Assembly (NCBI GenBank): GCA_029532625.1
Contig: JARFXM010000010.1
Span: forward strand, 248,001 to 312,000
Length of the DNA: 64,000 nt
Direction: 5' to 3'
Origin: Lomentospora prolificans
Taxonomy: Eukaryota > Ascomycota > Sordariomycetes > Microascales > Microascaceae
In this document: piece by piece, positions 13,601 through 23,420 of the stretch
How positions within the stretch are numbered: position 1 is the stretch's first letter
Layout: each line of letters opens with the position of its first letter
The notes under the pieces: generated by a model
The model's input: the letters and a program-made list of their open reading frames with translations, nothing else
What the model was told of the DNA's origin: nothing
Databases searched by the model: none
Translations under genes and position numbers: made by a program

Positions 13601-13669
13601 CCCGTAGCTGACCACATTCATCACTTTATGTTCACCTCTTTGTGAGACCAAGCTTCCAATGTGTGGGCG
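10626..13669. other. Gene-poor AT-rich region
   Basis: No credible gene. Frames at 11141-11542, 12077-12301 and 12511-12693 have no domain. The last 250 bases before 13670 have a readable but stop-interrupted plus-strand frame and probably include the 3' untranslated region of the minus-strand membrane-protein gene. Confidence 0.5.
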
Positions 13670-15070
13670 TTATTGGTGGTGGTTACCGGAGCCATTCTGG
13701 TGACCGGGTAGCGTTGACGTCTCAACTTCGTAGGTCAAGTCCCTACGAATACCACGGATAGGCACTGTGCTCTCTTTGTCTGACGCAGTGTCTTCATCAA
13801 GGCGCGTCCAGTCGCCTTGTTCGGCCTTGTTGATCTTGGAAGACATACCACCCGAGCCACCGATGGTAACGAGTCCAACCGACCCTGGGTGGTGGAGGCC
13901 ACGGGAGCCACCAGCAGTGCCGCGGGTTGTGGCGCGTGGTGAGCGGTGATCCAGTAAGTATCGACGCAGGGCAGGGAGGGATCCGGCGATTAGTCCGACA
14001 GCGGTCTCGACGTTAGACCAAAGGGGGATATTGGCAATGTGGACTACAGAGCATGTAAAGTCAGCGGGTGGAATCTACGGCGGATGGGGCCGACGAAGCA
14101 AGGCTCTGAACATACAAGCAAGATCGTCCAAGGGACGGTTGTAGTGGTCGATGTAGGGAGTGCGGATGATTGTTGAGATTGAAGCACTTTTCGTCATTGA
14201 AGCGTGGAGAGTCAGCCGATGATTTCAATCGACGGGGGAGGTTATGGGAAGAGTCGTTTGTTGAGGAAAAGCAACTTACAAAGAGCCGAAAGAAAGGACG
14301 GTCGCGACCATGATCTTCGTCGACAGTTTCATTTGCGTATGCCAGAGAATGATTGCCGGGAGAACGGCACAGGCGAGATCTGTGATGATGGTGCTCGCAG
14401 TGGACGTGTACGACAAGCCCAGCATGGAGGTGATTGGAGAGCATTCTCCACGACCTTCCAATATGATGCTTTGATCCCAGTTTGCCGCGACCGGGCGGCA
14501 TAGGAGCAGGATGCCAGTGAAAGTTGTGATGAAGGTGGCAATTGTCAAACCCAGCAGGACGTACACGGCGATGCGCAACTTGGGCAAGGTGGTAGCGATG
14601 CGCAGTGTGGTGACGCAGATGGAGGTCTTGACCAAGCATAATGCTGCGACATAGAGAATCATCCAGATCATCAGGTATTTTATCGACTCGACCATCATGG
14701 TCTCGTTGAGGTTGGCATTGCGCGCGCCCAAGCCGCTCAGGGCACCCACGCAGGCGAGCGCGACATCGACCAGGTAGATGATCTAACGATGGTTTACAGT
14801 CAGTATTAAGCCAGTTCTGCGACGCAGACCTTGCTGATGCTGTCAATCTCACAGGGCGCAATGGCAATGGTCTGAGGTGTAGTAGCTTACCAGACCGCCG
14901 AGCATCAGACCATCGTCCAGGTTGAAGTTCCTAGCTTGGAGTCGGATGGTGGTCCTCAATCCCACTACAATCAGCGACACGACGCCACCAACAATGGACA
15001 CCACAAACAGACTAAGGCCCGTGCTCTCTAACGTGCTAACAAAGCGCTGATTGGCGTCCACAGTCGACAT
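13670..15070 (-). CDS. Rhodopsin-domain (PTH11-type) integral membrane protein
   Basis: Four exons (15070-14891, 14782-14280, 14186-14116, 14043-13670) join in frame to 375 aa. It has the full fungal rhodopsin-like layout: a short N-terminus, a first helix LFVVSIVGGVVSLIVVGLR, the conserved NLDDGLML turn, and further helices IIYLVDVALACVG, YLMIWMILYVAALCLVKTSI, IAVYVLLGLTIATFITTFTG and a last helix KIMVATVLSFGSF. The conserved loop has LLLCRPVAANWD and CSPI. After the helices come TIIRTPYIDHYN and IANIPLWSNVETAVGLIAGSLPALR, a signature stretch of the family. The last 100 residues are polar and cytosolic. Compared with the gene at 5482 it is the more canonical member. Its ligand is unknown. 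Confidence 0.9.
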
Positions 15071-16746
15071 GTTGCTTCTGTGAATATTTCGTTGAGTGAG
15101 CTATTAGAACGGTGTTACAAAGGAAACGAATGACGGGAGCTGAGATGACGGAAACTTTGCAGAGTCCCCGTTGGAGGAAGAGGAAAGGACGGCGGCAGTA
15201 TATCAACACTTTGCAGAAGCGAGAGAAACTCGACGATAATCCACGGCCTGTTCTCGAACGATACGTGGACCTGTTACAAGGCAGCGGGGTGTGGTTTTCG
15301 ATGGCAAGCTGCCGACCTACAATGGCGCATCTCCTGCCGATCGCCCACGGTCATACCCGGTAGTAAGTTGGAAAACTCGGTAGCAATATTTTGTGAATTC
15401 CTCTCGATGCGAGGTATAAGACCCTCAGGGAAATCCCTGAACAGTGTGTCCCTGGAGGGAATTAAAAGTGCGGCCCATTCTGTTGCCCGATTCTTGCAGG
15501 AACATCCTGGTTGTGACCCCCATCCAGGATTGTGATGCTGGCAAAACAAAGCAAATTCTACTTTGCGACCTGTCTGAATTTTGGACGGCTCCATGTCTCC
15601 AGCACCAATCTCTTAGCCAATTAATTGCCCCAATCCTCCCGTATTCTGTATTCTCGGAGCGGAGGGCTCCCTGTAAAATAGTTCGATATTACGGACTGGA
15701 TGGTGGCTGCACTTTAGCTGGCATCTGGGCAAAGAAAAAAATTGGGTGCGCGAGCCATGATGATCCATCAAATCGGCCATAGCGTTTGGTCAATGTTTTT
15801 ATTTTTTATTTTTTATTTAATTCTTTTCCTCCCTTGCGCAACCATTTCTCCGGATTCCAAAGACAGATGATGCGCGCCAGGAAAAGGCAGATTTCGCGAG
15901 GCGGGTGGCAGAAAATGGTACAGACAATGCTTCGCCACGACAGATCCAGGGGGATCCGGAAATAGAGGTCGTATCGCGGCCACAGAGTCGGGCAATGCTC
16001 CGAGAGGTGGGATGAGTATTGTAATAGGTAGCATCAAGCATTATACAGGTAATAGCATCAATCTCGACGGATGTGTTTGACCCGCAAGTACCTTTGGACG
16101 ATGCAAATTGATTGGGACGCGGAAACGATAAACCCACATTGCAAGGGAGACGGTTTTGCTTTTTCTTTCTTCCCTTTTTTTTTCCTTTTGGTCTCGCAGA
16201 TGCAGGGATCTTGACTTGGGCATTTTCCCGGTCGGAAAATGGGTGAGGAACGGGATGTGCAACCCACTTGGCTCCATTGCCCACAGACTTTCGGCAGTGC
16301 TGGCTCGCGAGATTGTAACCTCACTCCAGGAGAAGGTCAGTAATAATCATGGGTTGGTATTATCAAGTCGACCCTGGGAAGGACCCACGGCTGGATCCTC
16401 CTGATGCGACGAACCAGGGCTTTTTCTACTACCCAATGTGTCAGTTTAAAACTGCTCCACATGCGATCGAGCCTCATATTGGGCAAAACTCGCTTCAAGG
16501 GTCGACGTCCTTAAGTGGGGAATATACGGATAGGAGGCGGGTTGCCAAGGAAGACCGTTTTGACCGTTGCATTCTCTCCTTTTTTCCTACATTACCATTC
16601 TTCATGTCCCATCATACGAAGGTGGAATCGACCGACATTTACATGCGAGTCTGCTTGGAACTTTTCTCTGGAACCGACCGCGGCATTATCCATCGAATCC
16701 ATCTCACAAACATCACCTCGTGTTCCCTAATATCAGAACAGACATC
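15071..16746. other. Intergenic region with T/A-rich low-complexity tract
   Basis: No gene is supported. At about 15796-15822 there is a run of TTTTTAT-type units. Frames at 15817-16324 (-) and 16349-16750 (+) have no domain. The last 200 bases are probably the promoter and leader of the SDR gene. Confidence 0.5.
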
Positions 16747-17698
16747 ATGACCGCCACAGAAATCAGCGTTCCCATCACTCAAGCCCCTCCATACAGGGTG
16801 CACGAGGGCAAGACCGCCGTCATCACGGGCGGTGCTAGGAGTGAGCTTTTTATCCTTCTTTTGCTGACCAAGAGCATCCTACTAACAAGCTGCCCAAGGC
16901 ATCGGTGCCGCCATAGCTCAGAACCTCGCGTCCAAGGGCGCCAATGTCGTGCTGATTTACCAGACCGAGGCCTCTGATAAGCCCGCCGCCTCCCTCGCCG
17001 CCCAACTATCCGAAGCACACAACATCAAGGCAGTTCCCGTACGCGCCGACTTCAGCACGCCCGACGGTTGCGCAAAGATCGTCGCTACCGTGCAGAGCGA
17101 CATGCCGCCCAACGCCAAGACGGGGAAGCCCCAGGTTGACATCCTCGTCAATTGCGCGGCTCTGTTCCACGCCTTGCCCCTCGAGGCCGTCAACGTGGAA
17201 GACTTCCACAAAGTTTACTCCATCAACGTGCTGGGTCCCATCCTCCTCACCCAAGCCGTGAAGCCGCTTCTGCCCAATGACCGCTCAGGCCGCATCGTCA
17301 ACGTGTCGAGTATCGGCGCCAAGGTTGGCCTGGAATACTTGACGCTCTACGGCGGCAGCAAGGGCGCGCTCGAGGCCATGACGCGCACCTGGGCCCGCGA
17401 GCTCAAGGAGCACTGCACCGTCAATTCTTGTAACCCTAGCTCCACAATGACGGACATGCTCCGTGGCGCCTCCGAGGACGCCAAGAGGGCCATTTCGTTG
17501 TGGTACCCACTGACACCGCTGAGCGGCATTCGCGAGTGGGATTCAGAGGAGCAAAAGGAGATGGCTGAGAAGTACGGTGGCCGCGCAGGTTACGCAGAGG
17601 AGGTTGCTGGGATTGTCGGAATGATCTGCTCGCCCGAGAGTAGCTGGATGACGGGATGCCTGGTAAGTGCCAATGGTGGACAGTGGATGGCCAGTTAA
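16747..17698 (+). CDS. Short-chain dehydrogenase/reductase (classical SDR)
   Basis: Two exons (16747-16840, 16899-17698) join in frame to 297 aa. The Rossmann start is TAVITGGARSIGAAIAQNLA, followed by the adenine-ring element DILVNCAAL. The active site has Ser169 in NVSSIGAKVG and the YxxxK motif Tyr182-Gly-Gly-Ser-Lys186. The Ser-Tyr spacing of 13 is normal. The C-terminus ends in MTGCLVSANGGQWMAS, as in the 3-oxoacyl-ACP-reductase-like branch. The enzyme is probably cytosolic, uses NAD(P)H and reduces a carbonyl; the substrate is unknown. In the cofactor motif TGxxxGxG the second glycine is Ser, and this codon is the one split by the intron. That change is tolerated in some SDRs. Confidence 0.93.
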
Positions 17699-18559
17699 GC
17701 ACTTCATTGTCGGATACCTATATATCGATGTATCTATGCCTTGTATATCGGATGGCCGCAAGAAAAGAAGTAATTGTTCCGTCGCCTGCTCTAGATATAT
17801 ATATATACATATATATATGCGTGTGTGTATGTATGCGTGTAGGTAGTTCTGCAGATACTTCACCCTCTCCGCCCTCATCTCTCCTAAACTGCAATTACGG
17901 AGCCAAGACTGGCGTTCTCAGATTGAGCGCTTTGGCCATTCAGACTGTGCTAAAGGCTGAGATACCGAAATCCCTATTATCACGATAAGTCTCTGCATTT
18001 GCTTAACTGGTAGCCCATATAAAATGGTTTCTAGAAACGACAAATATAGACTTTGGGCCTAATACATAGTACATTTGATGAGGTAGAATAGTATTAGTAC
18101 AGCGTAGCAGGTACATCAGCTATTACTGGCTGTTTTGGGAAGTATTCCTGCTACGGGCACTGTGATGGACGGAGGTAGTCCCTTATCTTCGGGAGGGTAG
18201 TTTAAGAAGGATAAATTCTTCATGGGAGTCTGAGCTATCACTGATCGTATGAGCGACTGAATGGCTATTCAAGCGCTAATTTTGACAGCTTTGACATTGA
18301 AGTCGTAGATAAGTTCCTTGCTTCTTTTCAATATATTGATCCTTCACTATTCGAAGATCCACTCCAAACTACTTTTGCAGTAATTCTCAGTGGTCACCAA
18401 CTGTCGGCCTAACCGATCAGACACTTCAAGTCTTCCTGCCAAGGCATTGGACTCTCGGACTAGCCACCTGAAAAGCTATTCCGACGGTTTCTAAGCTCTA
18501 TGTTCGTAGGCAGTCAAGATAGTTCGGCTGCCAGCTATCAAGTAGCTACTTAAAGCAAT
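17699..18559. other. Gene-poor AT-rich region downstream of the SDR gene
   Basis: Contains a TA/TG microsatellite at about 17793-17842 and otherwise stop-rich DNA without a recognisable gene. Confidence 0.5.
17793..17842. repeat. TA/TG microsatellite
   Basis: ATATATATATACATATATAT is followed at once by a TGTG/TATG-rich stretch. It lies about 100 bases after the SDR stop codon, probably in or near the 3' untranslated region. Confidence 0.85.
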
Positions 18560-19830
18560 TATTTCCTGTTCCAAACACAAGATGGAGAATGTATTCGATG
18601 TGCAGACTCAAGGTAGGCCAGTGACTGGGTCTAGAGTCACTCGACTGCACGGAAGTTTTGATGCATAGAGGTGATTAGCCACCTGATGAACAACTGTGAA
18701 ATCGACGAGAATAATAATAAGGAGACTAGCAACAATAAAGGAAGCAGGGCCGAGAACACAACGAGCCTCACCACAGACGAAACTCGTCCAGAAAGCAGGA
18801 CGATAGAGTCAAGCAATCTATTTGAATGCAGGGCCAAGACGCTTGAAGAGCGAGAAGCGTACTGCGGTGCCATTATATTAGATCCGACGCCATCGGACGC
18901 TCTTGTGTCTGCCCACTCAACTTCAGTTCCCTCCGCATGGATCTGACGCGTCCCATATTCGGCCTTATCGTCGGCGACGACACGTGTCTAAAAGAGACCT
19001 AATCCAGACAATCAAGTATGCGTGGCTGACCTGCCACCTCTTCGATGAGGGAGCTGGTCCGTTTCTGCTCTCCATCATCACAATAACTGTTTGCATGCGG
19101 CATGAATCGAAAAAGCTAGGCAGATGGGCCTCACATCCTCGCTCTGGGTATTCGCAAAGATGGAATCGACACTCGTTACCTTTCCGATAAGTATTAGTCA
19201 GGGATAAATATTTATATTTCGACAACACTATCCAGAACCTGGGCGCAACCGATTCGATTAAGAGCTGGTTTCCGTGCGGACAAGAGCGGTTAAAAGGACC
19301 CAATACATTGTTGATGCTTGGAAGACTCTTGTGTATGCGGCTATTGTCGGTCAGGACTAGGATATCCGGTGAGGTACGTTGGAAGTCCATGGAGCCTTTC
19401 GGCGAGAGCACGAAGAGCAACTGCATGACTCTTTCAGCCTCATCCATTGTGGTGGTATACGTTCGCCGACCATATTGTTTCGAAAGGTGATAAATGATGC
19501 GGAAGAGAGTCGAACCCGGACATTTACAGCATGACATGGTTTAATCGAGCTTATTTGCTGCACCAAGGCCAAGGCGCAACCAACCAAATCAATCATTGCT
19601 GGCGAGCTCTTGTCAGCAAAGTTTCTTAGCCAAGCTTCTGTCGCCATAACGCAAATCTGGCGTGCCGCTCAAGGGTACCGAAATTGCCAATCTCCCCTTC
19701 TTGGGAAGTTATGCCATCCGTGAGAGGCGTCAGTCTACACTTGAGTACGCTAGAACAGATCTTGGAGAAACTAGCCGACGCCCCAGTCAAGGTCTGCCTC
19801 TTCCAGGTCGCCCTCATCGAAGGGATTAAT
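18560..19830 (+). pseudogene. Possible decayed gene, perhaps a Zn2Cys6-type transcription factor
   Basis: Around 18570-18605 the frame reads CSKHKM followed, after a possible one-base slip, by a second short Cys-containing stretch. This resembles a remnant of a fungal Zn2Cys6 DNA-binding cluster. Further plus-strand segments with protein-like composition follow, separated by stops and frame changes. Examples are FECRAKTLEEREAYCGAIIL, LIQTIKYAWLTCHLFDEGAG and a longer one from about 19210 to 19720. No segment has a domain I can name with certainty. The opposite-strand frame 18965-19537 is an alternative but lacks motifs. I treat the region as a relic with low confidence. Confidence 0.25.
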
Positions 19831-20594
19831 TAGGAAGTTCGAGGAACTATATTCGATAGACTATCAGTAATAATCAGTCGGACATCTCGAGGAGACGGTG
19901 TGAGTGTGTTTGCCATAATTGTATGGGGACAAGTACAGAAACGTCGGCTGAGGAGTGTATAGGGCTGATATTGCTGGCTATCAACCACCCTTTCTCGGAG
20001 AGCTAGGCTACCATTCCAAAGCGTGCAGCCATGACCCATATCCGCAGACTTGACCACTAAGCTACTAGATAGCTACCCAATATAGCTGCCCCGGTTCACA
20101 GATGGCTGCCGGGAGTGGCCAAAAAGGTGGCTTTGATTTAGGGCCGTGGACAAGGAGCAATCGTCGATCTGTGGAGCGCGAACTGGTATGCCGCAGAAAC
20201 GATTGCCATCCTAGCAAAACAAAACTATAGAGTGTGGGAGCTATGACTGCCAGCACCATGAGATGAAGGATTCGCTGGTCAAGGCCCCTGTTCGTTTCCT
20301 GCGGACGGACTTGCTGTCGACAACAGCCACAGCGCCACAGCGCATGGTTATACCCGAATGAGGAAAATGTGAGCAGTGACTGGCCGGTGGGTCCCGTGTT
20401 CGATCTGACCACGACCGCACACTTCTTCCACATTGGGTTAGATTCCGGCATCGCATCACCCAGACACGATCCCATTCCAGGGGGACCTGCGCGGTTGCAT
20501 AACGATGAGCCACTTCGAACAGCAAAGCAAGCGCAAAGATCAGCTACATCTCGAGCTTGACCGTTGTGGGTGATCCAGCGACGATGAACGTGCA
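19831..20594. other. Intergenic region, no gene recognised
   Basis: Frames at 20065-20655 (-) and 20369-20560 (+) have no domain or splice support. Confidence 0.45.
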
Positions 20595-20598
20595 ACGA

Positions 20599-20607
20599 GT
20601 ATTTAAA
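20599..20607 (+). promoter_or_regulatory. TATA-like element of the small secreted-protein locus
   Basis: GTATTTAAAG lies about 115 bases before the ATG at 20720 and is followed by a C/A/T-rich leader free of ATG, like other fungal promoters in this window. Confidence 0.4.
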
Positions 20608-20719
20608 GGGAGGATTCCCAGATAGGGAGCAGTTCAACTCAGAGTCATTCAACATTGCGTCTCTTCACACTAATACCAACATCTATACTTCCCGCTTCTT
20701 CAGTCTTTCTAGAGTCAAT

Positions 20720-20969
20720 ATGCGTTTTTTTCACCGTTACCGCCCTTTTTGATACTGTGCTACAGCAAGCCCCTCCTTTGACCACCAAACGGCGCGTCCC
20801 CAATCGACGCGGCGAATCCCCCGGTGAAGCACAGGATGGAGTTGCAGAGGGAACGAGAAAACCAGTTTTCGAAGCTCCAGGAGCGGATTCGGAACCTATG
20901 GCGCAGAGGCCGCTCGGGATCTATGTAGCAAGCAATAATCGGTATAATGATAAGCACAACTTAGCCTAG
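20720..20969 (+). pseudogene. Small secreted-protein gene with a homopolymer frameshift
   Basis: An ATG at 20720 follows a plausible TATA element and leader. Its frame runs into a stop after ten codons. The run of seven T at 20724-20730 would restore an open frame to 20969 if it were one base shorter. That frame begins with a hydrophobic VTALF-type stretch. It continues with the basic pair TTKRR, which resembles a Kex2 site, then a hydrophilic tail, about 80 aa in all. This layout fits a small secreted protein. A sequencing error in the T-run would make it an intact gene. No family is recognised. Confidence 0.4.
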
Positions 20970-21245
20970 TGCTTGCCGTTATCAGTATTACATCTACCAC
21001 GCGGAGCATAACGGGCAAGGGAATTTGGTGAATTTTAAACCGAGGGAGGTCACGAGCTAATGTTGCAAATGGGTTCGCAAGTGCCATATCAGATCAAGAC
21101 TCTTAAATAACGTCTAAATTCGAATTGCCTGCATGCAATGTCTACCAAACCGAACTTTTATTAGACAACACCTCTTATGGCAAAGTAGCAATATTGAAGT
21201 AAAAAAAAGAATATTAATCAAAACGCCCGTATTCGTCTCGTTCAA

Positions 21246-23420
21246 TTAAGTCGACTTATCGATGTCGAGCCGGCTGGTGCTGAGATTAACGTCAGGCTGG
21301 TCCGGGTCACCGAGGAAGCCAGGATTTTCCTCGAAGCGAGGATCAAGCCAGATGCATCGATCGTCATTGTTCTTTATCATCTCCTGAACAGTGGGAGGCA
21401 TCTTGTGACCGCCAATATAGAACAAAACACATCGGATGGCGCCGAAAATAGACACTAAGGAATAAAGCTGCTTGTATATAGGAAAAGTTATGGCGCCCCA
21501 GAAACGGCAGCGCATATCGGGCCGGCGACGGCACTTGATGTAATTATAGGCAAGGATGGGAATGATGGAAAAGAGCGAAAGTAAACACGCTTGAAGCCAG
21601 AACATGCCAGTGTTGCCCATCGTGACAAAGATGGGAATGCGAACAAAGTCGATGACGTTGGACAGAAGGTTGTAAATGAAGAGGAACTTTTGGAAAAGAA
21701 TGCCGTGGATGGTGCGCTGGCCGTTGAGCGAAAACAAGGTGCGTATCATGAATTTGAGGGTAAGGCCGTGACGGCCCATCTCCCAGGACTTGTATCTCTG
21801 CTTCCACCAGTTGAGACCAGGACCAAGAATGGTGGTGGGAACCTCGGTTTTGAGGACGATGCGGCCATCCATGGTAATTTGCTTGCCCATCCTCATGAAG
21901 GAGAGACCGGAATTGACGTCTTCGGCGATGAAATCCATCGGATGGTACTCGCTGAGCATAGTAATGTAGGCATCACGCTCCACAAACCAGCCGGCACCAT
22001 GCGGGAAAGTAACACCGCAGATGCGATCTTCTGCCATCTTGGTAACGCCAGCCATTCGGTATTCACAATCTTGCCAAGCAACGAGGAAGAGAGAGGTGTT
22101 GCCTTCAGGATCCATACCCATCAAAGGGAGAGCGACGGCCTTGATCTCGTCGGTAATCATTTCCTCGGGGGACTCATAGTTGGCAGGGATGCATACGTCA
22201 TCATCCACAGTCAAGATATATTTGTGGTGGCGAGCTGCAATGGAACCGACGAGCTGCGCAGCGTTCTTGGATCCGATAGGAGACCAGATGTAGACAAGAT
22301 CGGGATGCTGTTCCTTGACCCAGTCCCTGAATGTGGGATCGTTGGGTCGCTTGGAACGGCCATTGTCGACGATGAAGATATCTTGGGGCCGGAAGTGGGG
22401 ATAAGCAGACTCAAGCACGCGCTTGAGAGCCTCGCGGTCTGAGTTGTGGCAAGGAAGCACGAGTGCAGTGTCGTTGGGCCGAGTCGAAATAGGTTCAGAG
22501 ATAAACGTAGCTTCCAAGTCCGTCTTCTCGCTAGGCTTGGTCAAGGTTCTTTGCTTCATCTTGACAAAGTCGTCCGTCTCTACCTCAGCCACCCTCATGC
22601 CCCTTTGCTGAGCTTTCTGTTGGGCGCGGATCTCTTCAAGTGCATGAGGGTAGCGAGGGCTAATGATATCCTTGGCATCTGGAATCTTGGCGACGCAGAG
22701 AATGAACAAAATCATGAGAGGCTCCAACCCGATGACAATAACGAGGACTGGCAACATGAACGTGCGCGTCTGAGCCATGGCTTTCTCGATCCAGTGGAAG
22801 TAGTGATTGGAAACGACGATGCCGGCCACGCAGGCACAGACGCCAAGGAGGACAAAGTACTTGCGCCATGAGAAAGGCCAAAAGATGTCGCGAATATCGA
22901 TGGCTTCGAAGATGGCATGGAAAGAAATTTGCCTTCTGAAGCCGGCCCAGAGAGCGCGGCAGATATCAACAGGTCCCATGCATCGCCTCTTTTTCTTCTC
23001 TTTCTCATGTTTCCCAGCTTCGTCGTCACCATCGATTATACCCGTGAACGGATCCTCCTCGGCGAGTTGGAACGATGAACCTTTGGGCGAAGGAGGAACC
23101 GTGTCGGTACCACCTAGCGTCACGGAAGAGGCTCGGCTGTGAGGGTAAGCTGGGCCGAGCATAGGACTAGCGCTGGCACTGGAGGGACCCGCGTAAGGCG
23201 ACCATGGCTCAACAATGGGCGAGTCCCGAGAGCGCGGGCGCCCAGGCTCACCTTCACTCCGTAGAAACACGGGTGAAGGTTGGGGCAGTTGACCCATCTC
23301 TGGGTTACCCGGGCTGAAGGGGTTTGTCGGACTTCCTGGAGTGAGTGTCCTGGGCGAGCTCAACGGGCTGTCGAACCGTCGCGGCCCGGATGGGTAGTGG
23401 TGCCCAATAGAGGAGCTCAT
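21246..23420 (-). CDS. GT2-family polysaccharide synthase (Cps1-like, hyaluronan/chitin-synthase type)
   Basis: Single exon, 724 aa. About 150 Pro/Ser-rich residues form a disordered cytosolic N-terminus, then two helices near KYFVLLGVCACVAGIVVSNH and LPVLVIVIGLEPLMILFILC. The GT2 catalytic domain follows with LVLPCHNSD, FIVDNG and the metal-binding LTVDDDVC (Asp406-408). It also has the acceptor-side IAEDVN (Glu500-Asp501) and the QRYKSW product-binding motif (Gln541-Trp546). Several C-terminal helices would form the export channel. This set belongs to processive synthases that extrude a polysaccharide through the plasma membrane. Related single-exon fungal proteins (Cps1, and the GT2 needed for hyphal extension in plant pathogens) are of the same length. 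The start is the ATG at 23420; the open frame continues 24 bases upstream but without an ATG. The sugar made is unknown. Confidence 0.93.
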   Translation of the reverse strand: MSSSIGHHYPSGPRRFDSPLSSPRTLTPGSPTNPFSPGNPEMGQLPQPSPVFLRSEGEPGRPRSRDSPIVEPWSPYAGPSSASASPMLGPAYPHSRASSVTLGGTDTVPPSPKGSSFQLAEEDPFTGIIDGDDEAGKHEKEKKKRRCMGPVDICRALWAGFRRQISFHAIFEAIDIRDIFWPFSWRKYFVLLGVCACVAGIVVSNHYFHWIEKAMAQTRTFMLPVLVIVIGLEPLMILFILCVAKIPDAKDIISPRYPHALEEIRAQQKAQQRGMRVAEVETDDFVKMKQRTLTKPSEKTDLEATFISEPISTRPNDTALVLPCHNSDREALKRVLESAYPHFRPQDIFIVDNGRSKRPNDPTFRDWVKEQHPDLVYIWSPIGSKNAAQLVGSIAARHHKYILTVDDDVCIPANYESPEEMITDEIKAVALPLMGMDPEGNTSLFLVAWQDCEYRMAGVTKMAEDRICGVTFPHGAGWFVERDAYITMLSEYHPMDFIAEDVNSGLSFMRMGKQITMDGRIVLKTEVPTTILGPGLNWWKQRYKSWEMGRHGLTLKFMIRTLFSLNGQRTIHGILFQKFLFIYNLLSNVIDFVRIPIFVTMGNTGMFWLQACLLSLFSIIPILAYNYIKCRRRPDMRCRFWGAITFPIYKQLYSLVSIFGAIRCVLFYIGGHKMPPTVQEMIKNNDDRCIWLDPRFEENPGFLGDPDQPDVNLSTSRLDIDKST

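Noticed and set aside
19495..19520. GTCGAACCCGG as a tRNA T arm
   Set aside because: No matching stem or other tRNA arms nearby.
21591..22442. 283-codon plus-strand frame opposite the GT2 gene
   Set aside because: It is the antisense shadow of a strongly conserved catalytic domain and has no motif of its own.
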